Assembly (NCBI RefSeq): GCF_008180195.1
Contig: NZ_VTAV01000009.1
Coordinates: 1-64,000, forward strand
Source of the DNA: Sphingobacterium phlebotomi
GTDB lineage: Bacteria > Bacteroidota > Bacteroidia > Sphingobacteriales > Sphingobacteriaceae
DNA length: 64,000 bases
Direction: 5' to 3'
Below, piece by piece: positions 52,724 through 60,825 of this stretch. The notes beneath the pieces are model-generated. The model was not told where the DNA came from. It was given only the letters and a program-made list of their open reading frames with translations, and did not search any database. Made by a program: the position numbers and the translations under genes. How positions within the stretch are numbered: the stretch's first letter is position 1; each line of letters starts with the position of its first letter.

Positions 52724-52810
52724 AAAAATAAAGGTTTCTATCCGGGCGAATAGAAACCTTTGTAAAACCAATTATAACTTACCGCCATGCTCTAGCGGCC
52801 TGAATTATGA
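52724..52810 (-). ncRNA. Candidate small RNA, copy 2 of a three-member family
   Basis: Minus strand. A promoter (TTG, 20 bases, TATATTAG) is followed by 5' block TCATAATTCAGG, an insert with its own small hairpin (CCGC/GCGG, 52782-52798), then TTATAATTGGTT. The terminator has a 12-bp stem AAAGGTTTCTAT/ATAGAAACCTTT, loop TCGCCCGG and a T-rich tail. It is about 87 nt. The order of blocks matches copies 1 and 3; the insert between blocks is unique to this copy. It lies between the helicase and SelW-like genes, 70 bases upstream of the helicase start, so read-through could also make it a leader of the helicase mRNA. Confidence 0.6.
52730..52761 (-). terminator. Intrinsic terminator of candidate sRNA copy 2
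   Basis: 12-bp perfect stem with an 8-nt loop, followed on the minus strand by TATTTTTAG. Confidence 0.75.
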
Positions 52811-52814
52811 ATTA

Positions 52815-52845
52815 CTAATATAAAAACAACTTTGCATGTATGCAA
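52815..52845 (-). promoter_or_regulatory. Promoter of candidate sRNA copy 2
   Basis: Minus-strand TTG (52843-52845), exactly 20 bases, TATATTAG (52815-52822). Spacing is identical to copy 1. Confidence 0.6.
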
Positions 52846-52898
52846 GAGATTTTATATATTTTTAAAAAAAATCGAATGGACACATAATATTTTATGAT

Positions 52899-53177
52899 AT
52901 GAAACCCACTATCACCATTTTATATTGCCCCAAATGTGGATGGATGCTCCGGTCTGCTTACATGGCACAAGAACTATTAATAACGTTCGTAGATGACATT
53001 TATGGTATCACTTTGGTGCCAAGTGAAATCAGTGGCCGTTTCTCGGTAGCCATTGGCGAAGAGGTTATTTTTGACAGAAAAATAGCCGGACGGTTTCCTG
53101 AAATTAAAGAATTAAAGCAGTTAGTGCGCGACGTTGTTAATCCAGATAAAGATTTAGGGCATTCAGATAAGAAATAA
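52899..53177 (+). CDS. SelT/SelW/SelH (Rdx) family protein
   Basis: A 92-residue thioredoxin-like mini-protein of the Rdx family, related to selenoprotein W. The redox motif CPKC (Cys10-Cys13) has Cys in place of selenocysteine (ITILYCPKCGWMLRSAYMAQ). The following GRFSVAIGEEVIFDRKIAGR is the family beta-hairpin. A thiol redox role is assumed and the partner is unknown. It is 45 bases before sbcD; co-transcription is possible but a functional link is not evident. Confidence 0.85.
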   Translation: MKPTITILYCPKCGWMLRSAYMAQELLITFVDDIYGITLVPSEISGRFSVAIGEEVIFDRKIAGRFPEIKELKQLVRDVVNPDKDLGHSDKK

Positions 53178-53222
53178 AGAGATGGCATAGTTTTTCGGCA
53201 ACTAATTAAAAAAAACACACAA

Positions 53223-54449
53223 ATGAAGATATTACATACTAGCGACTGGCATTTAGGTAAACGGTTGGACTATTTCTCGAGATTGGACGAGCAGCGCGCG
53301 GTATTAACGGAGATATGTGAAATAGCAGATACAGAAAATGTAGACGCCGTTATCGTGGCGGGAGATCTTTTCGATACATTCAACCCACCCGTTGAAGCCG
53401 TAGAGCTACTTTACAAAACCTTGAGGCGGCTTAGTCATGAAGGACGACGCCCTGTCATCGCTATTGCAGGAAACCATGACAGTGCCGACCGTATCGATGC
53501 ACCTGATATACTCGCCCGTGAATGTGGAATTATTTTTATCGGTTACCCACAGGCAACTATTCGCCCCTTTCACATGAAAAACGGGTTCTCTATTAACACC
53601 GCAACAGCAGGATTTCTGGAAATATCCTTACCGCAACATAACTATCCGCTACGTGTCATCCATACCCCATTTGCGAATGAGCTTCGATTAAAACAGTTCT
53701 TAGGGTTGGACAATAAAGCGCAACAGCTCAACGAAATTTTAAGAAAACATTGGCTTGCCATCGGGAATATACATTGTGACAATCGAGGCGTAAACCTATT
53801 GACGACCCATTTGTATATGTTACAACGCGGCGGAGAAATACTAGAAGAGCCCGAGGGAGAAAAGCCTATTAAAGTCGGGCATGCGGACCTTGTATATTCC
53901 GATGCTATCCCACCGCAAATTCAATACACCGCATTGGGACACTTACATCGGTTTCAGAATATCGGGGACCAGCAACGCCCGGTAGTTTATCCAAGTAGCC
54001 CACTTGCCTACTCCTTTTCAGAAGCCGAACAGCAAAAGGGCCTTGTCATTGTAGAGGTCTTTCCAGAACAAGCTGCACAACATCGTTTTATCTCTCTATC
54101 TTCTGGAAGGAAACTACACCGCAAACGCTTTGAAGATATTGATGCCGCCGTAGCGTGGTTAAATGAAAATCCCAATACATTAGTAGAACTGACACTCGTG
54201 AGTCATACTTTTCTTAGCTCCGCCGACATGAAGCGCGTACATGAAGCACACGATGGCATCATTCATATCATCCCTATTGTCCAGCAAATAGCATCTGACC
54301 CCACGCATATACGCGCTATCAATCTCGATCAGGATATGGATGTACTTTTTAAAGATTACTTTCAGTATAGACTCGCACAAGAACCCAATCCGGAATTGAT
54401 GGATTTATTGAATGAGGTTATCAATTGTGAAACGGAAACGGAGGACTAA
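53223..54449 (+). CDS. sbcD: SbcD nuclease subunit (Mre11 homologue)
   Basis: A 408-residue Mn-dependent nuclease of the SbcCD complex, which opens DNA hairpins and protein-blocked ends. The metallophosphoesterase motifs are complete: HTSDWHLGKRLD, VAGDLFDTFNP, AIAGNHDSADR, LLTTHLYML and TALGHLHRFQ. The C-terminal capping region is normal. It is followed 2 bases later by sbcC. Note that the gap after sbcC holds large DNA hairpins, the preferred substrate type of this complex. Confidence 0.95.
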   Translation: MKILHTSDWHLGKRLDYFSRLDEQRAVLTEICEIADTENVDAVIVAGDLFDTFNPPVEAVELLYKTLRRLSHEGRRPVIAIAGNHDSADRIDAPDILARECGIIFIGYPQATIRPFHMKNGFSINTATAGFLEISLPQHNYPLRVIHTPFANELRLKQFLGLDNKAQQLNEILRKHWLAIGNIHCDNRGVNLLTTHLYMLQRGGEILEEPEGEKPIKVGHADLVYSDAIPPQIQYTALGHLHRFQNIGDQQRPVVYPSSPLAYSFSEAEQQKGLVIVEVFPEQAAQHRFISLSSGRKLHRKRFEDIDAAVAWLNENPNTLVELTLVSHTFLSSADMKRVHEAHDGIIHIIPIVQQIASDPTHIRAINLDQDMDVLFKDYFQYRLAQEPNPELMDLLNEVINCETETED

Positions 54450-54451
54450 GC

Positions 54452-57400
54452 ATGCTACCCATTTATTTAAGTATAGAAGGATTATATTCTTATCAAGATA
54501 AACAAGAAATTGATTTCGCCCACTTGACAGAAGCCGGACTATTTGGCATTTTTGGGAAAGTAGGCTCCGGTAAATCGAGTATACTCGAAGCCATTAGCTT
54601 TGCTTTATATGGAGAAACGGAAAGACTCAACAAACAGGAGAAAAGGGCTTATAATATGCTCAATCTCCGCTCGGATGTCGCCAATATCGTGTTCGAATTC
54701 CTAAATTACGAAGGACGAAAATTCCGATTTACCGCGCAGTGGAAACGACGAAAAAAATTTGAGGACACCACATCATTGGAACGCTATGCCTACGAATGGA
54801 AAGAAGGTGCGTGGGTGCCTTTGGATTCGAACGATGGAGCAATCGTAACGCAACTTACCTACCCGAACTTCCGGCGCACCATCATTATCCCGCAAGGACA
54901 ATTTAAAGAATTTCTAGAATTGCGGGGTAAAGACAGGTCCGAGATGATGAAAGAGATCTTTAACCTCTACCGTTTTGATTTAGGCCCCAAAGTAGCGATA
55001 CTGCAACGACAAAACAACAGTAAACTGGAACAACTAAACGGAGCGCTCTCTGGCTTTGATACTGTCAGTGTGGAAATACTGAACAATAAGCAACAGGAAC
55101 TCGAAACTGCTCAACAACATCTGAAATTTGTCAAAGAGGAGACCACATCCCTGGAAAAAGAGGTCAGCCGACTTCTGGAGAGCAAAAAGACACGAGAGGA
55201 ATTAGCCCACAAAAAGGAAGAAGTACAGCAATATCTTCTGGAGCAGCCACGAATTTCCCGCTTGGAAAAAGAATTGCAGACGTATGAGGTCACCCAACGA
55301 GCCTTCAGGGAAATCCTAAATACCACGCATAACTTAAACAAAGAGAAAGAACAACTCACGTATAAAATTGAACAGCTTACGACCCGTAAGAGTGAAATTT
55401 TAAGCCGCTTGGAAAAAGAGGAGGCCGAATGGGAAAAGATAGCACCCGACTATCAGCGGTTGGATGTATTTAAAGCGGAGTGCGAAGATTTGAAGCTGCT
55501 CATCAGTATCTTTCAAAATCAGGAACAGCAGAAAACACTCAACAAACGTATAAAAGATGGACAACCCCATCTCCTACAAGCCCAAGAAGAGGAAAAAGAG
55601 CTTTTGACAGCGATAGAAAATGAGGAAAAGCGGTTGGAGGAACATAAAAGCACACGTGTAGATACTTCCATATTGCTTGCGTTAGAAGCCTGGTACCAAA
55701 CCGATGACAATATCAGCAACGGTATCGCAGAAGTAAAAGCACAAACCCAACAGCTTCAGCATGAAATAGCACAAACAGCAAAAATTTTTGAAGAACAGTC
55801 GACAGCAATTGACGATTGGGAATCCGTCTTACTTCAGCAGGAAACAAATTTAAACGTGGAATTTTCATCCTTACAACAGGAGGAAACCCAATTGAAAGTA
55901 CAGGCAAAACTATCAGCATTTGCCGATAATCTGACTGATGGTCAACCCTGTCCCTTATGCGGCGCGTTAGATCACCCCTATCCTATGGTGGGCCACAATA
56001 TGGCTACCAAACTACAGGAAGTCCTTGATAAACAAGCGGAAATAAAACAGCGTCTGCAACAACTAAAGTCAAGTCATCATATATTAACAGCGGCATCCAT
56101 CCGCTGGAGAGATAAGCATACACAATTAGCGCAGCTAGAGTCTACTATCCAACAGATGGAGGAAAAACTTAAAATCCACCATAAACAATTCCGGTGGGAA
56201 GCGTTTCTACCGACCGACAAAACGGCTTTTCTCGCTTATAAAGATAAAAATCATCTTGCAGAGATAAACATCAAATCGGGCGAAGCCACATTGAAAAACC
56301 TCCGCCTGCAGTGGCAAACCTGTCAATCGAAAACAGAAAAATACAAAAATTCTCTTGTAGAATTTGAACAAAGCGTTACCGTACTCGATCAGCTTAACCA
56401 ACAAAACAGACTGCAACTCAAACGGTTAAAGACAGCTGATTTTGAGCAACATAACGAAACAGCACTTCTAAAGAAGAAACAGGAAACCGAAAATAAGGTT
56501 AAATCACTGGACGAAACCCATAAACGACTTTCCGAATCTATTCAAATCTTGAGAACGGATTTTGCACACATCAACGGAGAACGTACAGCAGCAAAAGAAC
56601 AATTTCAACAACTCTATCAACAGCTTAGCGGCAAACAGTCCGAAATCTCCGCCCTGCTGAAAGAATATGATTACAGTGATATTATGCAGGTACAGCATAT
56701 TCTGCAAAAGAATATTGATGTGGAGCGTAACCGCAAGATTATACAGGAATTCAATTTGAATTTACAGATCCTTTTACGCAACATCGCGGATTTGGAAAAA
56801 CGTATAAACAACGATGCTTACGAGGAATCTACCTATCAAGAAAAGACCGCCCTTTACACGTTAAAACGTGAAGAGTTGGAATTACAGATTCGGGTCACGG
56901 GAGCAGTAGAAAAAGAATATGCTCGCCTACGTGTGGAATTTGAGAAAAAAGAGAAAATACTGGAAGAATACGAGAAACTGACACTCCGAAAAAGTAACTT
57001 GACCACTTTGGAAAATCTGTTCCGTGGTTCTGGTTTTGTCAACTATGTATCCAGTATACATTTGCAACGCTTGTGTGAAATTGCCAATCAGCGTTTCCAC
57101 CGCTTAACAAAAAATAACTTGAGCCTCACCATTAACGAAAGTAATGAATTTGAGGTCGTGGATTTCTTGAACAATGGGTTTAAGCGTTCCGTAAAAACGC
57201 TTTCGGGAGGACAAGCATTTCAAGCTTCGCTCTGTCTAGCCCTTGCATTGGCAGAAAACATCCAATCTATGAACAAAGCAGACAGGAATTTCTTCTTCAT
57301 CGATGAAGGTTTCGGCACCCAGGACCCCGAAAGTATGAATACCGTATTTGAGACATTACAATATCTCAATAAGGACAATCGTATCGTTGGTATTATCTCG

Positions 57401-57481
57401 CACGTAGAGGAACTGAAAGAAAGGATTCCGCGAGCTATTACGGTGGTAAACGATACAGAAAAGGGAAGTCAGTTGCATTAA
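54452..57481 (+). CDS. sbcC: SbcC ATPase subunit (Rad50 homologue)
   Basis: 1009 residues. It has the Walker A FGKVGSGKSSILEAI (about 35-48), two very long coiled coils (about 185-480 and 530-860) and a zinc-hook CPLC at 500-503 joining two molecules. The ABC signature LSGGQAFQASLCLALALAE and Walker B FFFIDEGFGTQDPES follow. ATP binding gates the SbcD nuclease. The start is 2 bases after sbcD, so translation is coupled. The last codons are part of a terminator stem. Confidence 0.96.
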   Translation: MLPIYLSIEGLYSYQDKQEIDFAHLTEAGLFGIFGKVGSGKSSILEAISFALYGETERLNKQEKRAYNMLNLRSDVANIVFEFLNYEGRKFRFTAQWKRRKKFEDTTSLERYAYEWKEGAWVPLDSNDGAIVTQLTYPNFRRTIIIPQGQFKEFLELRGKDRSEMMKEIFNLYRFDLGPKVAILQRQNNSKLEQLNGALSGFDTVSVEILNNKQQELETAQQHLKFVKEETTSLEKEVSRLLESKKTREELAHKKEEVQQYLLEQPRISRLEKELQTYEVTQRAFREILNTTHNLNKEKEQLTYKIEQLTTRKSEILSRLEKEEAEWEKIAPDYQRLDVFKAECEDLKLLISIFQNQEQQKTLNKRIKDGQPHLLQAQEEEKELLTAIENEEKRLEEHKSTRVDTSILLALEAWYQTDDNISNGIAEVKAQTQQLQHEIAQTAKIFEEQSTAIDDWESVLLQQETNLNVEFSSLQQEETQLKVQAKLSAFADNLTDGQPCPLCGALDHPYPMVGHNMATKLQEVLDKQAEIKQRLQQLKSSHHILTAASIRWRDKHTQLAQLESTIQQMEEKLKIHHKQFRWEAFLPTDKTAFLAYKDKNHLAEINIKSGEATLKNLRLQWQTCQSKTEKYKNSLVEFEQSVTVLDQLNQQNRLQLKRLKTADFEQHNETALLKKKQETENKVKSLDETHKRLSESIQILRTDFAHINGERTAAKEQFQQLYQQLSGKQSEISALLKEYDYSDIMQVQHILQKNIDVERNRKIIQEFNLNLQILLRNIADLEKRINNDAYEESTYQEKTALYTLKREELELQIRVTGAVEKEYARLRVEFEKKEKILEEYEKLTLRKSNLTTLENLFRGSGFVNYVSSIHLQRLCEIANQRFHRLTKNNLSLTINESNEFEVVDFLNNGFKRSVKTLSGGQAFQASLCLALALAENIQSMNKADRNFFFIDEGFGTQDPESMNTVFETLQYLNKDNRIVGIISHVEELKERIPRAITVVNDTEKGSQLH

Positions 57482-57493
57482 TTTCCCTTTTTT
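57459..57493 (+). terminator. Terminator at the sbcC 3' end
   Basis: AAAAGGGAA (57459-57467, inside the last sbcC codons) pairs with TTCCCTTTT (57483-57491) and is followed by T's. It shares the CCCTTTT segment with the next hairpin (57485-57508), so only one of the two can form. Confidence 0.6.
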
Positions 57494-57757
57494 GTCCGCA
57501 AAAAAGGGAGAAAAAACTCGTCGCTTCGAATGTTTTACATTTGGGGTAGTACTATGGATGAATTTGTACAGTTGTAAAACATTCGGATGCGACATTGAAA
57601 GTTAAGGAAGGAACAATGCAATTGCACAATCCTCCATTCACATTGAAGGTCGCCTCCGGATATTTGAGGTCTGCAGAAACTCATCCTTTGCACGATCCAT
57701 TTCTCTCAAATATCCGCAGCGACGAGGTTTTTGGTTCTTTTTCACGGGGAAAAAGAA
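57485..57757. repeat. 273-bp inverted pair of homologous structured units filling the sbcC-ispD gap
   Basis: The structure is symmetric about GCAATTGC (57618-57625, centre 57621.5). From each outside edge inward there is a small hairpin (57485-57508 with loop TCCG; 57735-57757 with loop ACGGG). Next is A5-6 plus CTCGTCGCT (57511-57525; inverse at 57718-57732), then a large hairpin. Hairpin A: GTCGCTTCGAATGTTTTACA (57520-57539) with 57573-57593. Hairpin B: GTCGCCTCCGGATATTTGAG (57649-57668) with 57705-57723. The two halves are related as reverse complements, and even the loops match (GGATGAATTTGTACAG vs GGATGAGTTTCTGCAG). The stem sequences differ between halves while each still pairs internally. 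It is probably a REPIN/MITE-like repeat. Confidence 0.75.
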
Positions 57758-57778
57758 GAAACAATTTAATTAAAAAAA

Positions 57779-58477
57779 ATGAAAAAAAGATACGCCATTA
57801 TTGTTGCCGGTGGTTCGGGAAGCCGAATGAAAAGTGATTTACCAAAGCAGTTTCTGCTCCTTGATGGAAAGCCGATAGCGATGCACACGCTGGAAAGGTT
57901 TTTCCATACAAAGAGTAAACCTCAATTGATATTGGTATTGCATCCAGCGATGTTTTCCATTTGGGATGAGTTGTGCGAAAAATATGATTTTCAGATACCC
58001 CATACCGTCGTTACCGGAGGAGAAACACGCTTTCAAAGTGTACAAAGTGGTGTACGTTATATTGCGGAACAGCAACAGCAGTCCTTGGATAATATCCTCA
58101 TTGCCATTCATGATGCGGCCCGTCCGGTTATCGCGCCGGGAGTGATAGACATCTGTTATGAACAAACCGTTCTACATCCTGCTACCGTGCTGGCGGTACC
58201 TAGTACAAATTCGATCCGACAAGGAAATGAAGTAGAAAATAAGGCTTTGGATAGAGAGACGGTATGGATCGTACAAACACCCCAAACGTTTCAAGGGCAC
58301 ATCCTGTATCAGGCATTCCAACAAGACGAATTACCTTCTTTTACGGATGATGCTTCCGTCGTAGAAAAATTGGGCTATAGCATACATCTTATACCCAGCA
58401 ATCATCGAAATATCAAGATTACCTTTCCCGAAGACATTTCTATAGCCCAATTTTTTCTGAAATCGTTAGTTTCATAA
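57779..58477 (+). CDS. ispD: 2-C-methyl-D-erythritol 4-phosphate cytidylyltransferase
   Basis: A 232-residue enzyme of the non-mevalonate isoprenoid pathway, joining CTP and MEP to CDP-ME. The nucleotide-binding start is AIIVAGGSGSRMKSDLPKQF, followed by HDAARPVIAPGVIDICYE, TVWIVQTPQTFQ and FTDDASVVEKLGY. Length is normal. The start at 57779 lies 22 bases beyond the inverted-repeat element, whose right hairpin is therefore in its leader or promoter zone. No TAnnTTTG box was found close upstream. Confidence 0.95.
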   Translation: MKKRYAIIVAGGSGSRMKSDLPKQFLLLDGKPIAMHTLERFFHTKSKPQLILVLHPAMFSIWDELCEKYDFQIPHTVVTGGETRFQSVQSGVRYIAEQQQQSLDNILIAIHDAARPVIAPGVIDICYEQTVLHPATVLAVPSTNSIRQGNEVENKALDRETVWIVQTPQTFQGHILYQAFQQDELPSFTDDASVVEKLGYSIHLIPSNHRNIKITFPEDISIAQFFLKSLVS

Positions 58478-58487
58478 GGCCATCAAG

Positions 58488-58548
58488 AACCTTCATGACG
58501 CTTTCATACCTCCTAGAGTTATGTGTTCGGCCATGAAGGTTTTATTTA
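58488..58548 (+). terminator. Large-loop terminator after ispD
   Basis: AACCTTCATG (58488-58497) pairs with CATGAAGGTT (58532-58541), followed by TTTATTT. The 34-nt loop is unusually large and contains CCTCCT. Confidence 0.6.
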
Positions 58549-58562
58549 ATATTAGTAACTAG

Positions 58563-58715
58563 TTAGGCTGCTCCTCGTATAACACGTAAGAGAATAGCAA
58601 TAATAGCGATCACCAGGAGGATATGGATAATACCTCCTGAAGCATATCCGCCAAAAAAGCTAACGGCCCAAATAATGACTAAAATAACGGCGATTAAATA
58701 AAGAATATTTCCCAT
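58563..58715 (-). CDS. lmo0937-family small membrane protein (50 aa)
   Basis: A 50-codon ORF: MGNILYLIAVILVIIWAVSF, a short polar turn with Gly-Gly-Tyr, and a second helix ending ILLRVIRGAA. Two transmembrane helices with a Gly-rich hairpin match the lmo0937 family of tiny inner-membrane proteins, often stress-induced; no biochemical role is known. The start is at 58715. The 88 bases upstream to the MBL gene contain no obvious -7 box. It faces ispD tail to tail. Confidence 0.85.
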   Translation of the reverse strand: MGNILYLIAVILVIIWAVSFFGGYASGGIIHILLVIAIIAILLRVIRGAA

Positions 58716-58803
58716 GACGTATAGAATTTAAATTAACACTATTTTCTTTTCTATAATAGAACAGGGAATGATCAGAAAAGTTTTGGATGTCGTGACGTTT
58801 GCT

Positions 58804-59574
58804 TTATTGAACATCAATAACAAGCCTATCATAAGCCACCCGAATACCCTCGGGAAGTGTCCTTTCTATATCGTCATGTTTCCCAAATCGGTGGCTGATA
58901 TGTGTTAAATAGGTCGTCTTCGCTTCTATTTCTTCCGCAAACGCAATCGCTTCGTCTTTGGTAAAATGCGATATATGCGGTTCTTCTTGCAAAGCGTTTA
59001 CAACTAACGTATCGACACCTTTCAACAATGCCTTTGATTCGTCCGACACGGTCTTGGCATCTGTTATATAGGCGAAGTTACCCATACGAAACCCCATTAC
59101 GGGCATTCTATAATGCATTACTTCAATAGGGATAATACTTTGCGTACCTACGCGAAAGGTTTCTCCCGCCAAAATTGGTCGAAGATCCAATCGGGGCACG
59201 CCCGGATATTTCTGTTCGCCAAAAGCATAATAAAACTCACGTTTTAACGATTCATGCGTAATGGTCGTTCCATATATAGGAATAGATTGCTGCTGCTGAT
59301 AGTTAAAGGCGCGAACATCATCCATTCCTGCAGTGTGGTCTTTATGCGCATGCGTAACCAATATCGCATCTAGACGACGTACGTCCTCTCGTAGCATCTG
59401 ATAACGAAAATCGGGACCTGTATCAACTACAATATTGGTATCGTCGTCTAATTGTACCATGATGGATGTACGCAAACGCTTGTCTCGCGTATCGGTAGAT
59501 TGGCATACAGCACATTGACATGCTATGACGGGCACGCCCTGTGACGTTCCTGTACCTAAAAAAGTTACCCTCAA
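58804..59574 (-). CDS. MBL-fold hydrolase, PhnP-like
   Basis: 256 residues of the metallo-beta-lactamase superfamily. The start RVTFLGTGTSQGVPVIAC and the Cys-rich loop QCAVCQSTDTRDKRLRTS match the PhnP/phosphoribosyl cyclic phosphodiesterase-like branch. Metal ligands are in VTHAHKDHTAGMDD and HISHRFGKHDD. It probably cleaves a cyclic phosphodiester, but the true substrate is unknown. Its start overlaps the upstream 90-residue gene by 4 bases, so the two are translationally coupled. Confidence 0.88.
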   Translation of the reverse strand: MRVTFLGTGTSQGVPVIACQCAVCQSTDTRDKRLRTSIMVQLDDDTNIVVDTGPDFRYQMLREDVRRLDAILVTHAHKDHTAGMDDVRAFNYQQQQSIPIYGTTITHESLKREFYYAFGEQKYPGVPRLDLRPILAGETFRVGTQSIIPIEVMHYRMPVMGFRMGNFAYITDAKTVSDESKALLKGVDTLVVNALQEEPHISHFTKDEAIAFAEEIEAKTTYLTHISHRFGKHDDIERTLPEGIRVAYDRLVIDVQ

Positions 59575-59843
59575 CGTGTCGCCTCCCCTTTTTTGGCCAC
59601 TTTATAAAAAGCAACTTTTTTCTCATCCAATAGCGATATATCTACCTCCATATCACGCAATAATTGTATTAATGACTGAATTCTAACTTCTAAGTTTGAA
59701 AATCTATTAACAACGATAACCCGTGTATTTTGAAGTACACACGCACCTGTACGAAAAGAGCCTTTTTCATACCGAATCCGATAACCCAATGCGGCAAAAA
59801 GATCTTCCAGTTTTCCTAAATTATGTTGAGTGAACGTTAGCAT
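59571..59843 (-). CDS. Conserved small protein (90 aa), unknown function
   Basis: 90 residues, no signal peptide or membrane segment: KLEDLFAALGYRIRYEKGSF, VLQNTRVIVVNRFSNLEVR, then a helical, charged tail (SLIQLLRDMEVDISLLDEKK). The overlaps with the genes on both sides (23 bases with the glycosyltransferase, 4 bases with MBL) and coherent codon use argue that it is real. I do not recognise a named domain. Its position suggests a helper for the hydrolase, but this is only context. Confidence 0.7.
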   Translation of the reverse strand: MLTFTQHNLGKLEDLFAALGYRIRYEKGSFRTGACVLQNTRVIVVNRFSNLEVRIQSLIQLLRDMEVDISLLDEKKVAFYKVAKKGEATR

Positions 59844-60822
59844 AATGTCTATAATAGTTACTTATAAAACCTAACCCATAGGCTATTAATTGTGTATAGG
59901 CAGCTACAACTCCAAATCCTGCAACGCGGATACTCTTCGTGTTGAACCATGCATGTAGAAATAATAAGAAAGTGTAAAGTAGCAGCACCATATTGCCCAT
60001 ACCGCAAAGTAAGGGTAACATTGGAATTTGCCCGCGGCTCGCCCAATTGATCAGATTTAATAATACCAAACCGGATAAACCGACAACAAAAAGTGCAGGT
60101 AAAGTGTGTACCAACTTCAGTTCATCAGGAAAAAGCTGATAAATATCGATACGCCCCTTTCCAAACCCGTAGGTTTGCTTAAAAAATTGTTCAAATGTAG
60201 CTCTACGCTTATGATATACAAATGCCTCGGGAATCAATCCTACGTGAAAGCCCTGCCGTACCATACGAATGCTAAATTCAATATCTTCTGAACGACGAGA
60301 TAGTTTAAATCCATGGGTCTCTTCATAAACCTTCCTGGATATCCCCATGTTAAAACTCCGCGGATGAAACTGTCCTACATGTTGTTTATTTCCTCGGATC
60401 CCTCCTGTCGTAAATGGGCTGGTCATCGAATAGGAAATAGCTTTTTGAATATTCGTAAAAGACGGGTGTGCAGCATCTGGCCCGCCAAAAGCATCCCAAC
60501 CATCACGCTGTATGCCGGCAGCTACTTGCTGTAAATAATCTTCCGGCACGATAACATCCGAATCAAAAACGATAAAATAATCTCCTTTTGCCCGGGCAAA
60601 GCCAAAATTACGTGCGAACCCTTGCCCCTCGTTTCTTTTCTCATAATAATGAATGTCCAGTTTATCATGGTAATTTTCCACAATATGTTTGGCAGTCTTA
60701 AATGAGCCATCCTCCACCACAATAACTTCAAAGAGTGAATATTGTTGTCGGGTCAATGATCCCAAAAGTTCATCAATTTCCTGTGGTCGGTTGTACAAAG
60801 GAATCACAATCGAGAAAAACAT
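59821..60822 (-). CDS. Family 2 glycosyltransferase
   Basis: 333 residues. The GT-A domain has FSIVIPLYNRPQEIDELLGS, VVEDGSFKTAKHIVENY and FDSDVIVPEDYLQQVAAG (DxD-type metal site). HKRRATFEQFFKQTYGFGKG is the acceptor-side motif. Two to three C-terminal membrane helices (about 240-325) anchor it at the inner membrane. It transfers a sugar from a nucleotide sugar, perhaps to a lipid carrier. Product unknown. It lies 4 bases from the second glycosyltransferase gene, in the same operon. Confidence 0.88.
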   Translation of the reverse strand: MFFSIVIPLYNRPQEIDELLGSLTRQQYSLFEVIVVEDGSFKTAKHIVENYHDKLDIHYYEKRNEGQGFARNFGFARAKGDYFIVFDSDVIVPEDYLQQVAAGIQRDGWDAFGGPDAAHPSFTNIQKAISYSMTSPFTTGGIRGNKQHVGQFHPRSFNMGISRKVYEETHGFKLSRRSEDIEFSIRMVRQGFHVGLIPEAFVYHKRRATFEQFFKQTYGFGKGRIDIYQLFPDELKLVHTLPALFVVGLSGLVLLNLINWASRGQIPMLPLLCGMGNMVLLLYTFLLFLHAWFNTKSIRVAGFGVVAAYTQLIAYGLGFISNYYRHYANVHST

Positions 60823-60825
60823 ATG

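Noticed and set aside
57595-57837. 80-codon frame between sbcC and ispD
   Set aside because: It lies almost entirely in the inverted-repeat element, crosses its hairpins and overlaps the ispD start in another frame. The sequence is explained by structure.
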